A stretch of DNA of 9,146 nt from Anaerolineae bacterium. Lineage in GTDB: Bacteria > Chloroflexota > Anaerolineae > UBA1429. The DNA is taken from positions 1 to 9,146 of the forward strand of contig JAFGLK010000038.1 of NCBI GenBank assembly GCA_016928125.1, given 5' to 3'. The notes under the pieces were generated by a model. That model was not told where the DNA came from, searched no databases, and worked only from the letters and a program-made list of their open reading frames with translations. The position numbers and the translations under genes are program-made. Position 1 is the first letter of the stretch. Each line of letters begins with the position of its first letter. This document shows positions 1 through 6,910 of this stretch, piece after piece.

Positions 1-1201
1 GCTCGCGGGCCACGTCCTGCACCGCAAAGTAGAGCGGCCGCGGGGTAAAGTCCACATCGACCATGCGAAAGTAATAGTCCGCTCGATCGGGCGGGATGTT
101 GCCGACCTGGCGGAAATACCAGATGTTCAAGACCCCGGCCCAAGGCCATTCCTGGCGGGCCAGCTCGATGCCTTGGAGCGTGTATTCTGCCTGCTCCTTC
201 TCGCTCACGCGCCGCCAGATCAGATGCTCGGGCGGAAAGCTCTCAGGCGCAGCGTTCCAGCCATACTCGTTGAACCAGACCGCCTTGTCGGCATCGCCGT
301 AGCGTTCCATGATCCGGCGCTGCAACAACACACGCTGAAAGTTGAGCTCGTTGGGATCGGGCGGGTCGTAAGGCGAACGATCCATCCCGAAGGCATTGGC
401 CGAGTAGATGTCAAAGTAAGGAGCTGCTCCAGCCTGGTACATGCCCTCCAGAAACTGCAGATCGCTCATCGAGATCCATTGGCCTGGCTCAGGGTGAGCT
501 TGCCCCAACGTAATGGCCAATGGGGCGCTCAGCACATAGACGTTGGGGTTGGCCTCCTTGGCCCGCCGGTAGGCGACACGAAGCAGTTCCACATAGCCTG
601 CCGGATCCACCGGGCGATTGCCCCACTCGGGAAAGATGTTGGGCTCGTTCCATACCTGGACATAATCGATCCGCCCGACGTATCGTTCGACAAAGGCAAA
701 GACATAATCGCCATAGTCTTCGAGGTTGTCTGGTGGACGCTCCTGGTAGGTGTTGTCCTGCCTGCTCCAGTCAGGGGGACGGTCCAGTCGCGCGATGATG
801 CGCAGCCCGTATTTCTCGCACGTCTCCACGATAAGATCGTACTGGGCCCAGCTATCTGTCTTGGTGGCAGGGGAGACATATTCGCCTTTGCGCAGAGGCT
901 CAACGCTCTCCCAAGGGAAATGCTGCTTCACCCAGCCGATGCCTGCCTCCGAGGCCATCTGGAGAGTCTTGTCGATCTTCCAAGGCTCCACTTCGCGAGA
1001 CAGGAAAAAGTTGGCCCCGTAAGGGTTCACGTCCGTGTTGGGCATGCTAGGCCTCGGCCGGACGTTGGCTGAGCCGTTGGCTGCCGCTACGGAGGCGTAG
1101 ATCGTCCTGGCCAACAAAACCGCCAGCAGCACAAAAAGGATGCCCAGCACACCAATGAGGAGCCACCATGGCCTGCGATTGTAGCGCCGTGAGGTCCTCA
1201 T
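1..1201 (-). CDS. Membrane-anchored glycoside hydrolase, clan GH-A (partial, C-terminus beyond window)
   Basis: The minus strand is open from an ATG at 1201 to the window edge, 400 codons without a stop. Residues 1-11 are basic (MRTSRRYNRRP) and residues 12-31 form one hydrophobic segment, so this is a signal anchor or uncleaved signal peptide and the enzyme should face outward. A (beta/alpha)8-type domain follows from about residue 45. It carries YVQVWNEPN, with Glu186 as the probable acid/base, and VWFNEYGWN, with Glu312 as the probable nucleophile. A pair of such glutamates about 126 residues apart is typical of clan GH-A (GH5/GH39-like, cellulase-type fold). The substrate cannot be read; a plant or microbial beta-glycan or glycoside is likely. 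A consensus promoter lies upstream at 1262-1290. The Shine-Dalgarno at ATG 1201 is weak (GGGG about 10 nt upstream). An in-frame GTG at 1246 is an alternative start but has no better ribosome site. Family level is fairly sure; the exact GH family is not. Confidence 0.85.
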   Translation of the reverse strand, partial: MRTSRRYNRRPWWLLIGVLGILFVLLAVLLARTIYASVAAANGSANVRPRPSMPNTDVNPYGANFFLSREVEPWKIDKTLQMASEAGIGWVKQHFPWESVEPLRKGEYVSPATKTDSWAQYDLIVETCEKYGLRIIARLDRPPDWSRQDNTYQERPPDNLEDYGDYVFAFVERYVGRIDYVQVWNEPNIFPEWGNRPVDPAGYVELLRVAYRRAKEANPNVYVLSAPLAITLGQAHPEPGQWISMSDLQFLEGMYQAGAAPYFDIYSANAFGMDRSPYDPPDPNELNFQRVLLQRRIMERYGDADKAVWFNEYGWNAAPESFPPEHLIWRRVSEKEQAEYTLQGIELARQEWPWAGVLNIWYFRQVGNIPPDRADYYFRMVDVDFTPRPLYFAVQDVARE

Positions 1202-1261
1202 GATCGCTTGCCCCAGATGGCGCTCCAGGATCTGCCCCAAAGCCACATCGTCATGAGGAGC

Positions 1262-1290
1262 ATTATGGTAGGTCGTCCTTCTTTTGTCAA
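1262..1290 (-). promoter_or_regulatory. Sigma-A type promoter for the glycoside hydrolase
   Basis: Read on the minus strand there is a perfect -35 TTGACA (1290-1285), a 17-nt spacer and a -10 CATAAT (1267-1262, five of six consensus). Transcription would start near 1255, giving a leader of about 54 nt before ATG 1201. The -35 overlaps that of the opposite-facing promoter of the tRNA nucleotidyltransferase gene. Confidence 0.75.
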
Positions 1291-1312
1291 TCCTTTCCTG
1301 GACAACTATAAT
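1284..1312 (+). promoter_or_regulatory. Sigma-A type promoter for the tRNA nucleotidyltransferase gene
   Basis: The plus strand has -35 TTGTCA (1284-1289, five of six), a 17-nt spacer and a perfect -10 TATAAT (1307-1312). Transcription would start near 1319, leaving a leader of about 95 nt before ATG 1415. That leader holds two small inverted repeats: AGCCAC/GTGGCT with a 3-nt loop at 1338-1352, and the 12-base palindrome GGCCCATGGGCC at 1365-1376. Neither is followed by a T-run, so they are not terminators. Confidence 0.72.
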
Positions 1313-1414
1313 ACAGTCAAGTCATGTTGAGGGCAAAAGCCACGTGGTGGCTAGGGAACCAAGAGGCCCATGGGCCGCTCGCCATAGCTCGATCCAAGAT
1401 CGGGGCAGGCCAAG

Positions 1415-4063
1415 ATGCAGATCATCACCAGCCATGAACGCGCCGACATGGACGCATTGGCCTCCATGTATGCGGCCCATCTGCTCTATCCTGAGCATCA
1501 GGTTGTGCTCCCAACGAACCTGAATCGCAATCTGCGTGACTTTATGGCGCTCTACCGCGACGAGATGCCCGCGATGAGCCGGCGCAAGCTTCCCCGGCGC
1601 CCTATCGAGCATGTCATCCTTGTCGATACCCAGGCGATCGCGCCCCTGCGCGGCATGGACCATCATACCCAGATCCATGTGATCGATCATCATCGCCTGA
1701 GCGAGCCGCTGAGTGATGGGGTGACCTACGAGATAGAGATGCTGGGCGCCTGCACGACACTTCTGATCGAAAAGCTCCGCGAGCGGGGCATCGGGCTGGA
1801 CTCTCTTGGGGCCAGCCTGCTCCTGATGGGCATCTACGAGGACACCGGCTCCCTAACCTATGGCACGACCACCGCGCGCGACGCCGCCGCCGCGGCCTGG
1901 CTGCTGGATTGCGGCGCTGATCTCGAGTTCATCCACCAATTCCTGCGTCAACCCCTGTCCGATGATCAGAGAGCAGCCCTGGACAGGTTGGTGAGCAACA
2001 GCGCTATTCACACCGTCCAGGGGCGCACCATTTGCATCGCAGCGATTGCGCTGGAGCACTATGTAGATGAACTGGCCAGCCTGATCCACCAGATCATGGA
2101 TGTCTATGAGCCAGACGCCTGTTTCGTGCTGGCAGAGTACGAGGGCAGCGTTCAGATCATCGCGCGTAGCACGACAGAGGCCATCAATGTAGCCACCATC
2201 GCCGATGCCCTTGGCGGTGGAGGGCACAGCAAGGCCTCAGCCGCGCGAGTCGATGGCGAGTCCCTGAACGCTGTCTCGCAACACCTACTCAATCTGCTCG
2301 AGGAAAAGACCGAACCCCCGGTGCTAGTCAGGGAATTGATGTCCACCAATGTGCACACCCTTACCCTGAATATGTCCGTCCGCGACGCCGCGCAGCTCAT
2401 GCAGCGCTATGGGCATGAGGGCTTTCCAGTGGTAGAGGGCGAGCGCCTGCTGGGTGTGGTGACACGGAGTGACATCGACCGTGCGCTACACCACCGTCGG
2501 GGCGAGATGTCGATCCGCAGTGTGCTGCATACAGGGGCGCTGCACGTGTGCCCCCAGGATTCGGTGGACGAGGTTCAGCGGGTCATGATCGACCACGGGC
2601 TCGGTCAGGTGCCCGTGGTCGAGGAGGGTCGTTTTGTCGGCATCGTCACGCGCACCGATCTGATCAACCTCTTTGCCCCAAGGCCTCAGGCCTCGCGCGC
2701 CCAAGAGATTCAACGACTGATGCGCGAGGTGTTGCCACGCGGGTTGCGGGAGCTCTTGGTTGAAGCGCGCGATGTAGCTAACGACCAGGGTCACTCTCTG
2801 TATATCGTGGGCGGCTTTGTGCGCGACTTGCTGCTGGGTGTGCCCAATCTTGATCTGGACCTGGTGGTGGAGGGAGATGCCATCCAGATGGCCCATGCCC
2901 TGGCGCCCCACCTTGGCGGGCGGGTGCGCAGCCATGCCCGCTTTGGAACGGCCAAGATCATCCTGGATGGCGAGAGACCAGAGGGCGTGCCTCCAGCACT
3001 CGACTTTGTGACCGCCCGCACAGAATTCTATGAGCGGCCCTCAGTCTTGCCCACGGTGGAGAGCAGCTCGATCAAACAAGACCTCTATCGTCGCGACTTT
3101 ACCATCAACACCCTGGCTATCTGTCTGGATCGAGACCGCTATGGCGAGCTCTTGGACTTTTACGGCGGTGAGACCGATCTGCTCGAGAAGCAGATTCGGG
3201 TGCTGCACAGCCTTAGTTTCGTGGAGGACCCAACGCGCATCCTGCGCGCCGTCCGTTTTGAGCAGCGCCTTGGCTTTACCATCGAGAGCAGGACGGCGGA
3301 GCTGATCGATGATGCATTGGACCTCATCGATCACGTGACGGGTGAGCGCTTGAGACACGAGTTGTTGTTGATCCTTGAGGAAGAACGCCCTGAGCTTGCC
3401 CTCCACCGCCTGGAGCGCATGGGGGTGCTGGAGCGCATCCATCCCTCTCTTCGCTTTGGGGGAGACAAGGTGGAGCTATTCGCCAGGCTTCGGAGGCGCC
3501 TGCAAGAGGAGAGCACCGCCCCAGAAGAAGGACAGATACAGGAGATACGAGACCATACGCCACAGGTGCGCCTCTGCTATCTGGCGCTGCTCACCTGTTC
3601 GATGGATCGCGCAGAGCTGGACTCTTTCGCTGAGCGGCTACGGATCCGTTCCGAACACACGCAATTCCTGCACGAAGTGACCAGGCTGCGCGAAAGCATG
3701 AGTGAACTGCAGGCCAGCGTCATGCTGCCCAGTTCGATCTATCGCTGGCTGCATCCGTTCTCTCGCGAGGCGCGCTTTGTGCTGTCTGTGCTGAGCGATT
3801 CGGAACTCGTGCGCCAGCGCCTCGAGATCTTCCAGGAGCAGCTGGCCAGCGTTTCGCCCCAGATCGACGGTCACTTTTTGCGGTCGCTGGGTGTGACCCC
3901 AGGTCCCATCTATGGTGAGATACTGGAACGCGTGCGCGATGCTCTCTTGGATGGGCAGATCGCCTCTTTGGCGGAGGAGGAGCGACTGGCCAAGAGCCTC
4001 GTGATGGCGGCTCACGGTCGTCCCCCTCAAGAAAGACAGCGGCAAGAGAGGCCAAGACAGTAG
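1415..4063 (+). CDS. cca: tRNA nucleotidyltransferase (CCA- or A-adding) with N-terminal DHH/DHHA1 and CBS pair
   Basis: An 882-residue fusion. Residues 1-180 are a DHH phosphoesterase domain: SHERADMDALAS (Asp11, Asp13), LVDTQ (Asp71), IDHH (91-93) and YEDTGS (Asp143). DHHA1 follows, with GGGGHSKASAA at 267-277. Two CBS repeats lie at about 305-362 and 368-425. The C-terminal half (about 430-882) is a class II tRNA nucleotidyltransferase/poly(A) polymerase: VGGFVRD at 465-471, metal-binding D480-L-D482, YRRDF (RRD 559-561) and the nucleotide-selecting EDPTR (604-608), then a long helical body. The loop before RRD is not visibly deleted, whereas CC-only enzymes usually lack it. This favours CCA or terminal A addition. 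The same architecture is known from bacteria such as Aquifex, where CC and A addition are split between two enzymes. The tail after about residue 868 is rich in Gln, Arg and Glu. The start fits the DHH N-terminus; the Shine-Dalgarno is weak. DHH residues look intact, so it may also be a nuclease or pyrophosphatase. Exact specificity is not determined. Confidence 0.93.
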   Translation: MQIITSHERADMDALASMYAAHLLYPEHQVVLPTNLNRNLRDFMALYRDEMPAMSRRKLPRRPIEHVILVDTQAIAPLRGMDHHTQIHVIDHHRLSEPLSDGVTYEIEMLGACTTLLIEKLRERGIGLDSLGASLLLMGIYEDTGSLTYGTTTARDAAAAAWLLDCGADLEFIHQFLRQPLSDDQRAALDRLVSNSAIHTVQGRTICIAAIALEHYVDELASLIHQIMDVYEPDACFVLAEYEGSVQIIARSTTEAINVATIADALGGGGHSKASAARVDGESLNAVSQHLLNLLEEKTEPPVLVRELMSTNVHTLTLNMSVRDAAQLMQRYGHEGFPVVEGERLLGVVTRSDIDRALHHRRGEMSIRSVLHTGALHVCPQDSVDEVQRVMIDHGLGQVPVVEEGRFVGIVTRTDLINLFAPRPQASRAQEIQRLMREVLPRGLRELLVEARDVANDQGHSLYIVGGFVRDLLLGVPNLDLDLVVEGDAIQMAHALAPHLGGRVRSHARFGTAKIILDGERPEGVPPALDFVTARTEFYERPSVLPTVESSSIKQDLYRRDFTINTLAICLDRDRYGELLDFYGGETDLLEKQIRVLHSLSFVEDPTRILRAVRFEQRLGFTIESRTAELIDDALDLIDHVTGERLRHELLLILEEERPELALHRLERMGVLERIHPSLRFGGDKVELFARLRRRLQEESTAPEEGQIQEIRDHTPQVRLCYLALLTCSMDRAELDSFAERLRIRSEHTQFLHEVTRLRESMSELQASVMLPSSIYRWLHPFSREARFVLSVLSDSELVRQRLEIFQEQLASVSPQIDGHFLRSLGVTPGPIYGEILERVRDALLDGQIASLAEEERLAKSLVMAAHGRPPQERQRQERPRQ

Positions 4064-4105
4064 CCCGGTCGACGCACCGTCCTGAAGCCCCCTCTGTCGA
4101 GTATG

Positions 4106-5125
4106 TCAGAATATGCGTGTGATCTCGTCTACATCATAGCGTGGCAACGGAGTGCACGTCTCGCCGCGCAGCAGGTGCAACCCCTCTTCCGGATGCGTCA
4201 GGTCGCCGATATGCTTGCACTGAATGCCTGCCTCGTGATAGTGCGCGACCAATCCATCCGCCTGGGCAGCCCCTACGCAGATGATCAGCGCGCCCGATGC
4301 GATGGTCCCGAGGGGATCGAGATGGTACTCCGCGCAGAGGCGCGCCCCCTCATCCAGGATGGGGACTCGATCCGCATACAGGCGTACGCCCGTGTGTGAG
4401 GCGCAAGCCAGTTCGTGGATGCCGGTGGCCAACCCGCCCTCGGTGGGATCGTGCATGGCGTGCACGCCAGGATGCGTGGCTGCAAGCCTGGCCGCTGCCA
4501 GCACGCTGATCCCCGGGTCGTACAGATAGCCCTGAGCTCGGGCAATAAAGTCCTGGCCATAGCCGCGCGCGAGGAGCTCTTGCTCCTTCTCCCTGGCGAT
4601 GAGCGCCGTGGCTTCGATAGGGATTCCCTTAGCCAGGAGGATGCGGTCTCCCACCTGAGCGCCGCTGGTGGTCAGCAGACGATCGTGCGCCACCTCGCCG
4701 ATCAACACGCCCACCACGATGGGCCGCTCGAGCCCAAAGGTCACCTCGGTATGACCACCAACAAGCGTGATGCCCAGCGCCTCGCAAGCCTGATGCAGTT
4801 GCTCAAAGATCGAGTCGACCAAGGCCGGGGTCGTCTTGTGCTGAGGTAGGAGGATGGTGTTCAGCATCCAGAGGGGCTCCGCGCCGCTGGTGGCCACGTC
4901 ATTGGCGTTGATGTTGACGGCATACCAACCAATCTGGTCGGTGGCAAAGGTGATCGGATCGGTCTTGACGACCATGTAGCGATCGCCCATGTCGATGACG
5001 GCCACGTCCTCGCCTACCGAGGGGCCGCTGATGAGGCGCTCATGCCGCCCCGCGAAACGCTGCAAAAGGCCTTGCATGAAAGCCAAGGGAAGTTTACCTG
5101 TAGGGAAAATGCGCTCGGTCGCCAT
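4106..5125 (-). CDS. HypE-like protein, AIR synthase (PurM) superfamily
   Basis: A 339-residue protein of the PurM/SelD/ThiL/HypE fold, in which ATP-dependent enzymes use an N-terminal half for the nucleotide and a C-terminal half for the active-site cleft. Visible motifs are GPSVGEDVAVID (34-45), VKTDPITF with the metal/ATP-type Asp56 (53-60), NANDVATSGAEP (73-84), VGGHTEVT (122-129) and MHDPTEGGLATG (224-235). The last corresponds to HypE DPTRGG. HypE itself ends in a Cys that carries the cyano ligand; this protein ends TRIF with no terminal Cys, so it is not a canonical hydrogenase-maturation HypE, and no hydrogenase gene is nearby. It is the stand-alone 'AIR synthase family' paralogue seen in many Chloroflexota and Archaea, function unknown. 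ATG 5125 is chosen because AAGGA sits just upstream and the motif-bearing N-terminus begins there. Extending to 5203 adds 26 unlike residues and runs into the putative -10. Convergent with the upstream gene, 42 bp apart. Confidence 0.87.
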   Translation of the reverse strand: MATERIFPTGKLPLAFMQGLLQRFAGRHERLISGPSVGEDVAVIDMGDRYMVVKTDPITFATDQIGWYAVNINANDVATSGAEPLWMLNTILLPQHKTTPALVDSIFEQLHQACEALGITLVGGHTEVTFGLERPIVVGVLIGEVAHDRLLTTSGAQVGDRILLAKGIPIEATALIAREKEQELLARGYGQDFIARAQGYLYDPGISVLAAARLAATHPGVHAMHDPTEGGLATGIHELACASHTGVRLYADRVPILDEGARLCAEYHLDPLGTIASGALIICVGAAQADGLVAHYHEAGIQCKHIGDLTHPEEGLHLLRGETCTPLPRYDVDEITRIF

Positions 5126-5193
5126 GGGTCCTTGCACGTATCTGGAATGCCGACTTGCCCACGCGGCTACGGATCGCCTGCGCGGGGTGGAGC

Positions 5194-5222
5194 AGGTTAG
5201 CACGTCGTCATGGCGATGTCAA
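5194..5222 (-). promoter_or_regulatory. Candidate promoter for the HypE-like gene
   Basis: Minus strand: perfect -35 TTGACA (5222-5217), 17-nt spacer, weak -10 TAACCT (5199-5194, three of six). The start would be near 5187, giving a leader of about 60 nt to ATG 5125. The -35 is convincing and the -10 is poor, so expression may be weak or need an activator. Confidence 0.4.
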
Positions 5223-5283
5223 AGGTGCGCCGTCGAGAATCCGCCCCGAGACTCGGGCAGCGAGGATTGGGCCTAACGTACAG

Positions 5284-5314
5284 CGCCAGAGCCTGCCTAG
5301 GGCAAGCTCTGGCG
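5284..5314 (-). terminator. Strong hairpin after uraA-type gene (terminator without U-tract or 3' stabiliser)
   Basis: CGCCAGAGC (5284-5292) pairs with GCTCTGGCG (5306-5314). Inside, one wobble pair and four more pairs extend this to about 14 bp around a 3-nt loop. The only non-Watson-Crick position (5293/5305) is G-U on the minus strand but C-A on the plus strand, which suggests the structure is selected in minus-strand RNA. It lies about 50-80 nt past the permease stop. No U-run follows, so it is either an atypical or Rho-assisted terminator, or a 3'-end stabilising stem. Confidence 0.5.
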
Positions 5315-5364
5315 AGGGTGAGTGGCCGGGGCTCTGCAGACGGACGCATCTACAGGCCCCCCGA

Positions 5365-6639
5365 CTAGGCATTTTTCGGAGTACGAAAGATCAGAAAGAT
5401 GGCATTCAAGACAATGCCCAGCACCGCGGAGGTGGCGATGGCCGGCAGGCCGCCCAGGAGCGGCAGGTTGCCTCCCTCGAAGGCGCTGCCCCCGATGCCC
5501 ACCACCAAGATCACCGCGCCGATGGCCAGCTGCCGAGGATCGAACAGATCGACCTTCTCGGATTGGATCAGGGCCACGCCCTGCAATCCGATGACGCCAA
5601 AGAGAAAGATGGCAAGCCCCCCAGTCACAGCCACTGGCAAGGTTTCGACCACAGCCGCCAGCTTGCCAACGAAGCCGAGGATGATGGCGATCACGCCAGC
5701 GGTCACCAGGACCGGGCCAGAGTAGTTGCGCGTGATGGCCATGAGCGAGTTATTCTCGCCATAGTTGGTGCCGGCACAGCCGCCCAGCAGACCGTTGACG
5801 CCGTCCCCGATGCCATCCAGGATCAGATTCAGGCCGATCAGGTTCTTGATATTGAGCGGCTTACGGCCCAAATCCTCGGCCAACTGATCCACATAGAGGC
5901 TGATCTGGTAGAGGTGCGCCGTGGACTCGGGGATCGTGGCAACCGCAATTGGGGCGATGGCGAGTAGGGCGCGCCATTTGAACACCGGCAGAGTAAAGGC
6001 CGGCAGACGCAGGACGCTGGCCTCGCGTACGGCATCAAAGGTCACCACCCCCAGAACCAGGGATAGGAGATATCCACAGATGGCGCCCAGCAAGATCGGG
6101 ATCATGGAGATGAAGCTCTTGCGCGGCAAAAAGACGGAAAAGAGAATGGTGGCCAACAGCGTGAATAGGGCGATCCCCCATCCAGCCGCAGCCATGTCCA
6201 GCGCGGCCTTGGCCAGCGAGATGCCAATCACGATGGCCACCGAGCCTGTAACGATGGGCGGCAGGACTTTGTCCAGTGCCTCCTTGCCCACACGGCGGAT
6301 AAGCAGGCCGGCGATGATGGATACGAACGCCGTGGCCACGATGCCGCCTTGAGCCACGCGGACCCCGCCCCATTCGGCTCCTACGACGCCAGCCACCGCT
6401 GCGATGTAGCTGAAGCTAGAGCCGTAGTAGAGCGGAATACGCATCCCCGAGCCCAAGAGAGCGATGACCGTGGCCAGCCCACTGGCAAACAGGGTCACGC
6501 CCACATCAAAGCCGGTCAGGAGGGCGACGAGCACTGTGGCAGGGAACATGGTCAGCACATGCTGCAACCCAAAGGCGATGAGCTGGCCGAACGGAGGACG
6601 ATCCTGGGGCAGATAACCTAGCTTGGTTTGGGCTGACAC
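5365..6639 (-). CDS. uraA: NCS2-family nucleobase permease (uracil/xanthine type, UraA-like)
   Basis: A 424-residue inner-membrane proton symporter for uracil or a related base. The protein is almost wholly hydrophobic, fitting the 14-segment UraA fold. It shows GLQHVLTMFPATVLV (24-38), the YYGSSFSYIA region, IPESTAHLYQIS with Glu238 and His242 (equivalents of E. coli UraA Glu241/His245) and GTNYGENNSLMAITR with Glu295 (equivalent of Glu290). These are the substrate- and proton-coupling residues, so it should be functional. The start is GTG at 6639: AAAGGAG lies five bases upstream and the N-terminus matches the family. The frame stays open to an ATG at 6768, but those 43 extra residues are basic, unlike the family, and that ATG falls in the terminator U-run. 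The gene stands alone, with a long structured leader. Uracil is the likeliest substrate from motif similarity; xanthine or another base is possible. Confidence 0.93.
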   Translation of the reverse strand: MSAQTKLGYLPQDRPPFGQLIAFGLQHVLTMFPATVLVALLTGFDVGVTLFASGLATVIALLGSGMRIPLYYGSSFSYIAAVAGVVGAEWGGVRVAQGGIVATAFVSIIAGLLIRRVGKEALDKVLPPIVTGSVAIVIGISLAKAALDMAAAGWGIALFTLLATILFSVFLPRKSFISMIPILLGAICGYLLSLVLGVVTFDAVREASVLRLPAFTLPVFKWRALLAIAPIAVATIPESTAHLYQISLYVDQLAEDLGRKPLNIKNLIGLNLILDGIGDGVNGLLGGCAGTNYGENNSLMAITRNYSGPVLVTAGVIAIILGFVGKLAAVVETLPVAVTGGLAIFLFGVIGLQGVALIQSEKVDLFDPRQLAIGAVILVVGIGGSAFEGGNLPLLGGLPAIATSAVLGIVLNAIFLIFRTPKNA

Positions 6640-6644
6640 GTGAG

Positions 6645-6651
6645 CTCCTTT
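6645..6651 (-). promoter_or_regulatory. Ribosome binding site fixing the GTG start of uraA
   Basis: AAAGGAG on the minus strand, five nucleotides (CTCAC) before GTG 6639. It is by far the best Shine-Dalgarno in this leader and decides the start against upstream in-frame codons. Confidence 0.85.
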
Positions 6652-6766
6652 CTTCTTGTTGTGTGGCTTCTCCCTCGAATGTGCGCGACCGTTCCAATGA
6701 CTTCGCTGTCTGGCGGCCCTCTTTGGCCCGAGTTGGCAGAGCGCAAGACCCTGCCAGGCGCAACGC

Positions 6767-6792
6767 AAAAAAGAGGACTCGTACGAGTCCTC
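6767..6792 (-). terminator. Intrinsic terminator inside the uraA leader
   Basis: GAGGACTCGTACGAGTCCTC (6792-6773) is a perfect 20-base palindrome forming an 8-bp stem with a GTAC loop. Six T residues follow immediately on the minus strand (6772-6767). The plus-strand reading has no T-run, so it terminates only minus-strand RNA. It sits about 130 nt downstream of the promoter at 6911-6938 and about 130 nt before the permease GTG, so it must be read through for permease expression from that promoter. It could alternatively be the 3' end of a separate small RNA, or a protein operator given its perfect symmetry. Confidence 0.85.
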
Positions 6793-6904
6793 AAATCAAC
6801 ACGCCTGCTCCCGGCTGACAGAGCCGGTGATCCTGATGGGCCAGCGATGCATCACCATGATACAGGGCTACTCCGATGGGTCCATGATCATGTGCACAAA
6901 TGTT
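6793..6904 (-). ncRNA. Structured leader of uraA or small RNA (no known family recognised)
   Basis: RNA between the inferred start near 6904 and the terminator stem. It contains the stem CCGGCT/AGCCGG with a 5-nt loop (6811-6827) and, 5' of it, two mutually exclusive pairings: GGTGAT (6856-6851) with ATCACC (6831-6826), or TGATG with CATCA within the same stretch. Alternative folds next to a terminator are what attenuators and riboswitches use. I do not see the PyrR binding-loop consensus or a purine-riboswitch core. Two tiny reading frames lie here: MIMDPSE (6891-6868) and a 20-codon frame starting ATG 6858 and stopping TGA 6798-6796, two bases before the terminator stem. Neither has a good ribosome site. 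Confidence 0.35.
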
Positions 6905-6910
6905 GCTGGA

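Noticed and set aside
173..1072. Long plus-strand open frame (299 codons) over the glycoside hydrolase
   Set aside because: It is antisense to a gene with clear catalytic motifs, has no ribosome site and gives a low-complexity, Arg/His-rich product.
1324..1437. 37-codon upstream frame overlapping the nucleotidyltransferase start
   Set aside because: No ribosome site, out of frame, and no recognisable features; likely chance in a GC-rich leader.
4064..4105. Possible bidirectional terminator between the convergent genes
   Set aside because: No stem of useful length and no T- or A-run could be found in the 42-bp gap.
5126..5203. 26-residue N-terminal extension of the HypE-like protein
   Set aside because: It overlaps the candidate -10, lacks family similarity, and the AAGGA site is next to ATG 5125.
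5155..5967. Plus-strand open frame of 270 codons
   Set aside because: Antisense to the permease and its 3' hairpin; highly charged Gln/Asp/His-rich translation typical of an antisense shadow.
6640..6768. 43-residue N-terminal extension of the permease
   Set aside because: It begins within the terminator U-run and spans the real Shine-Dalgarno; family proteins start near GTG 6639.
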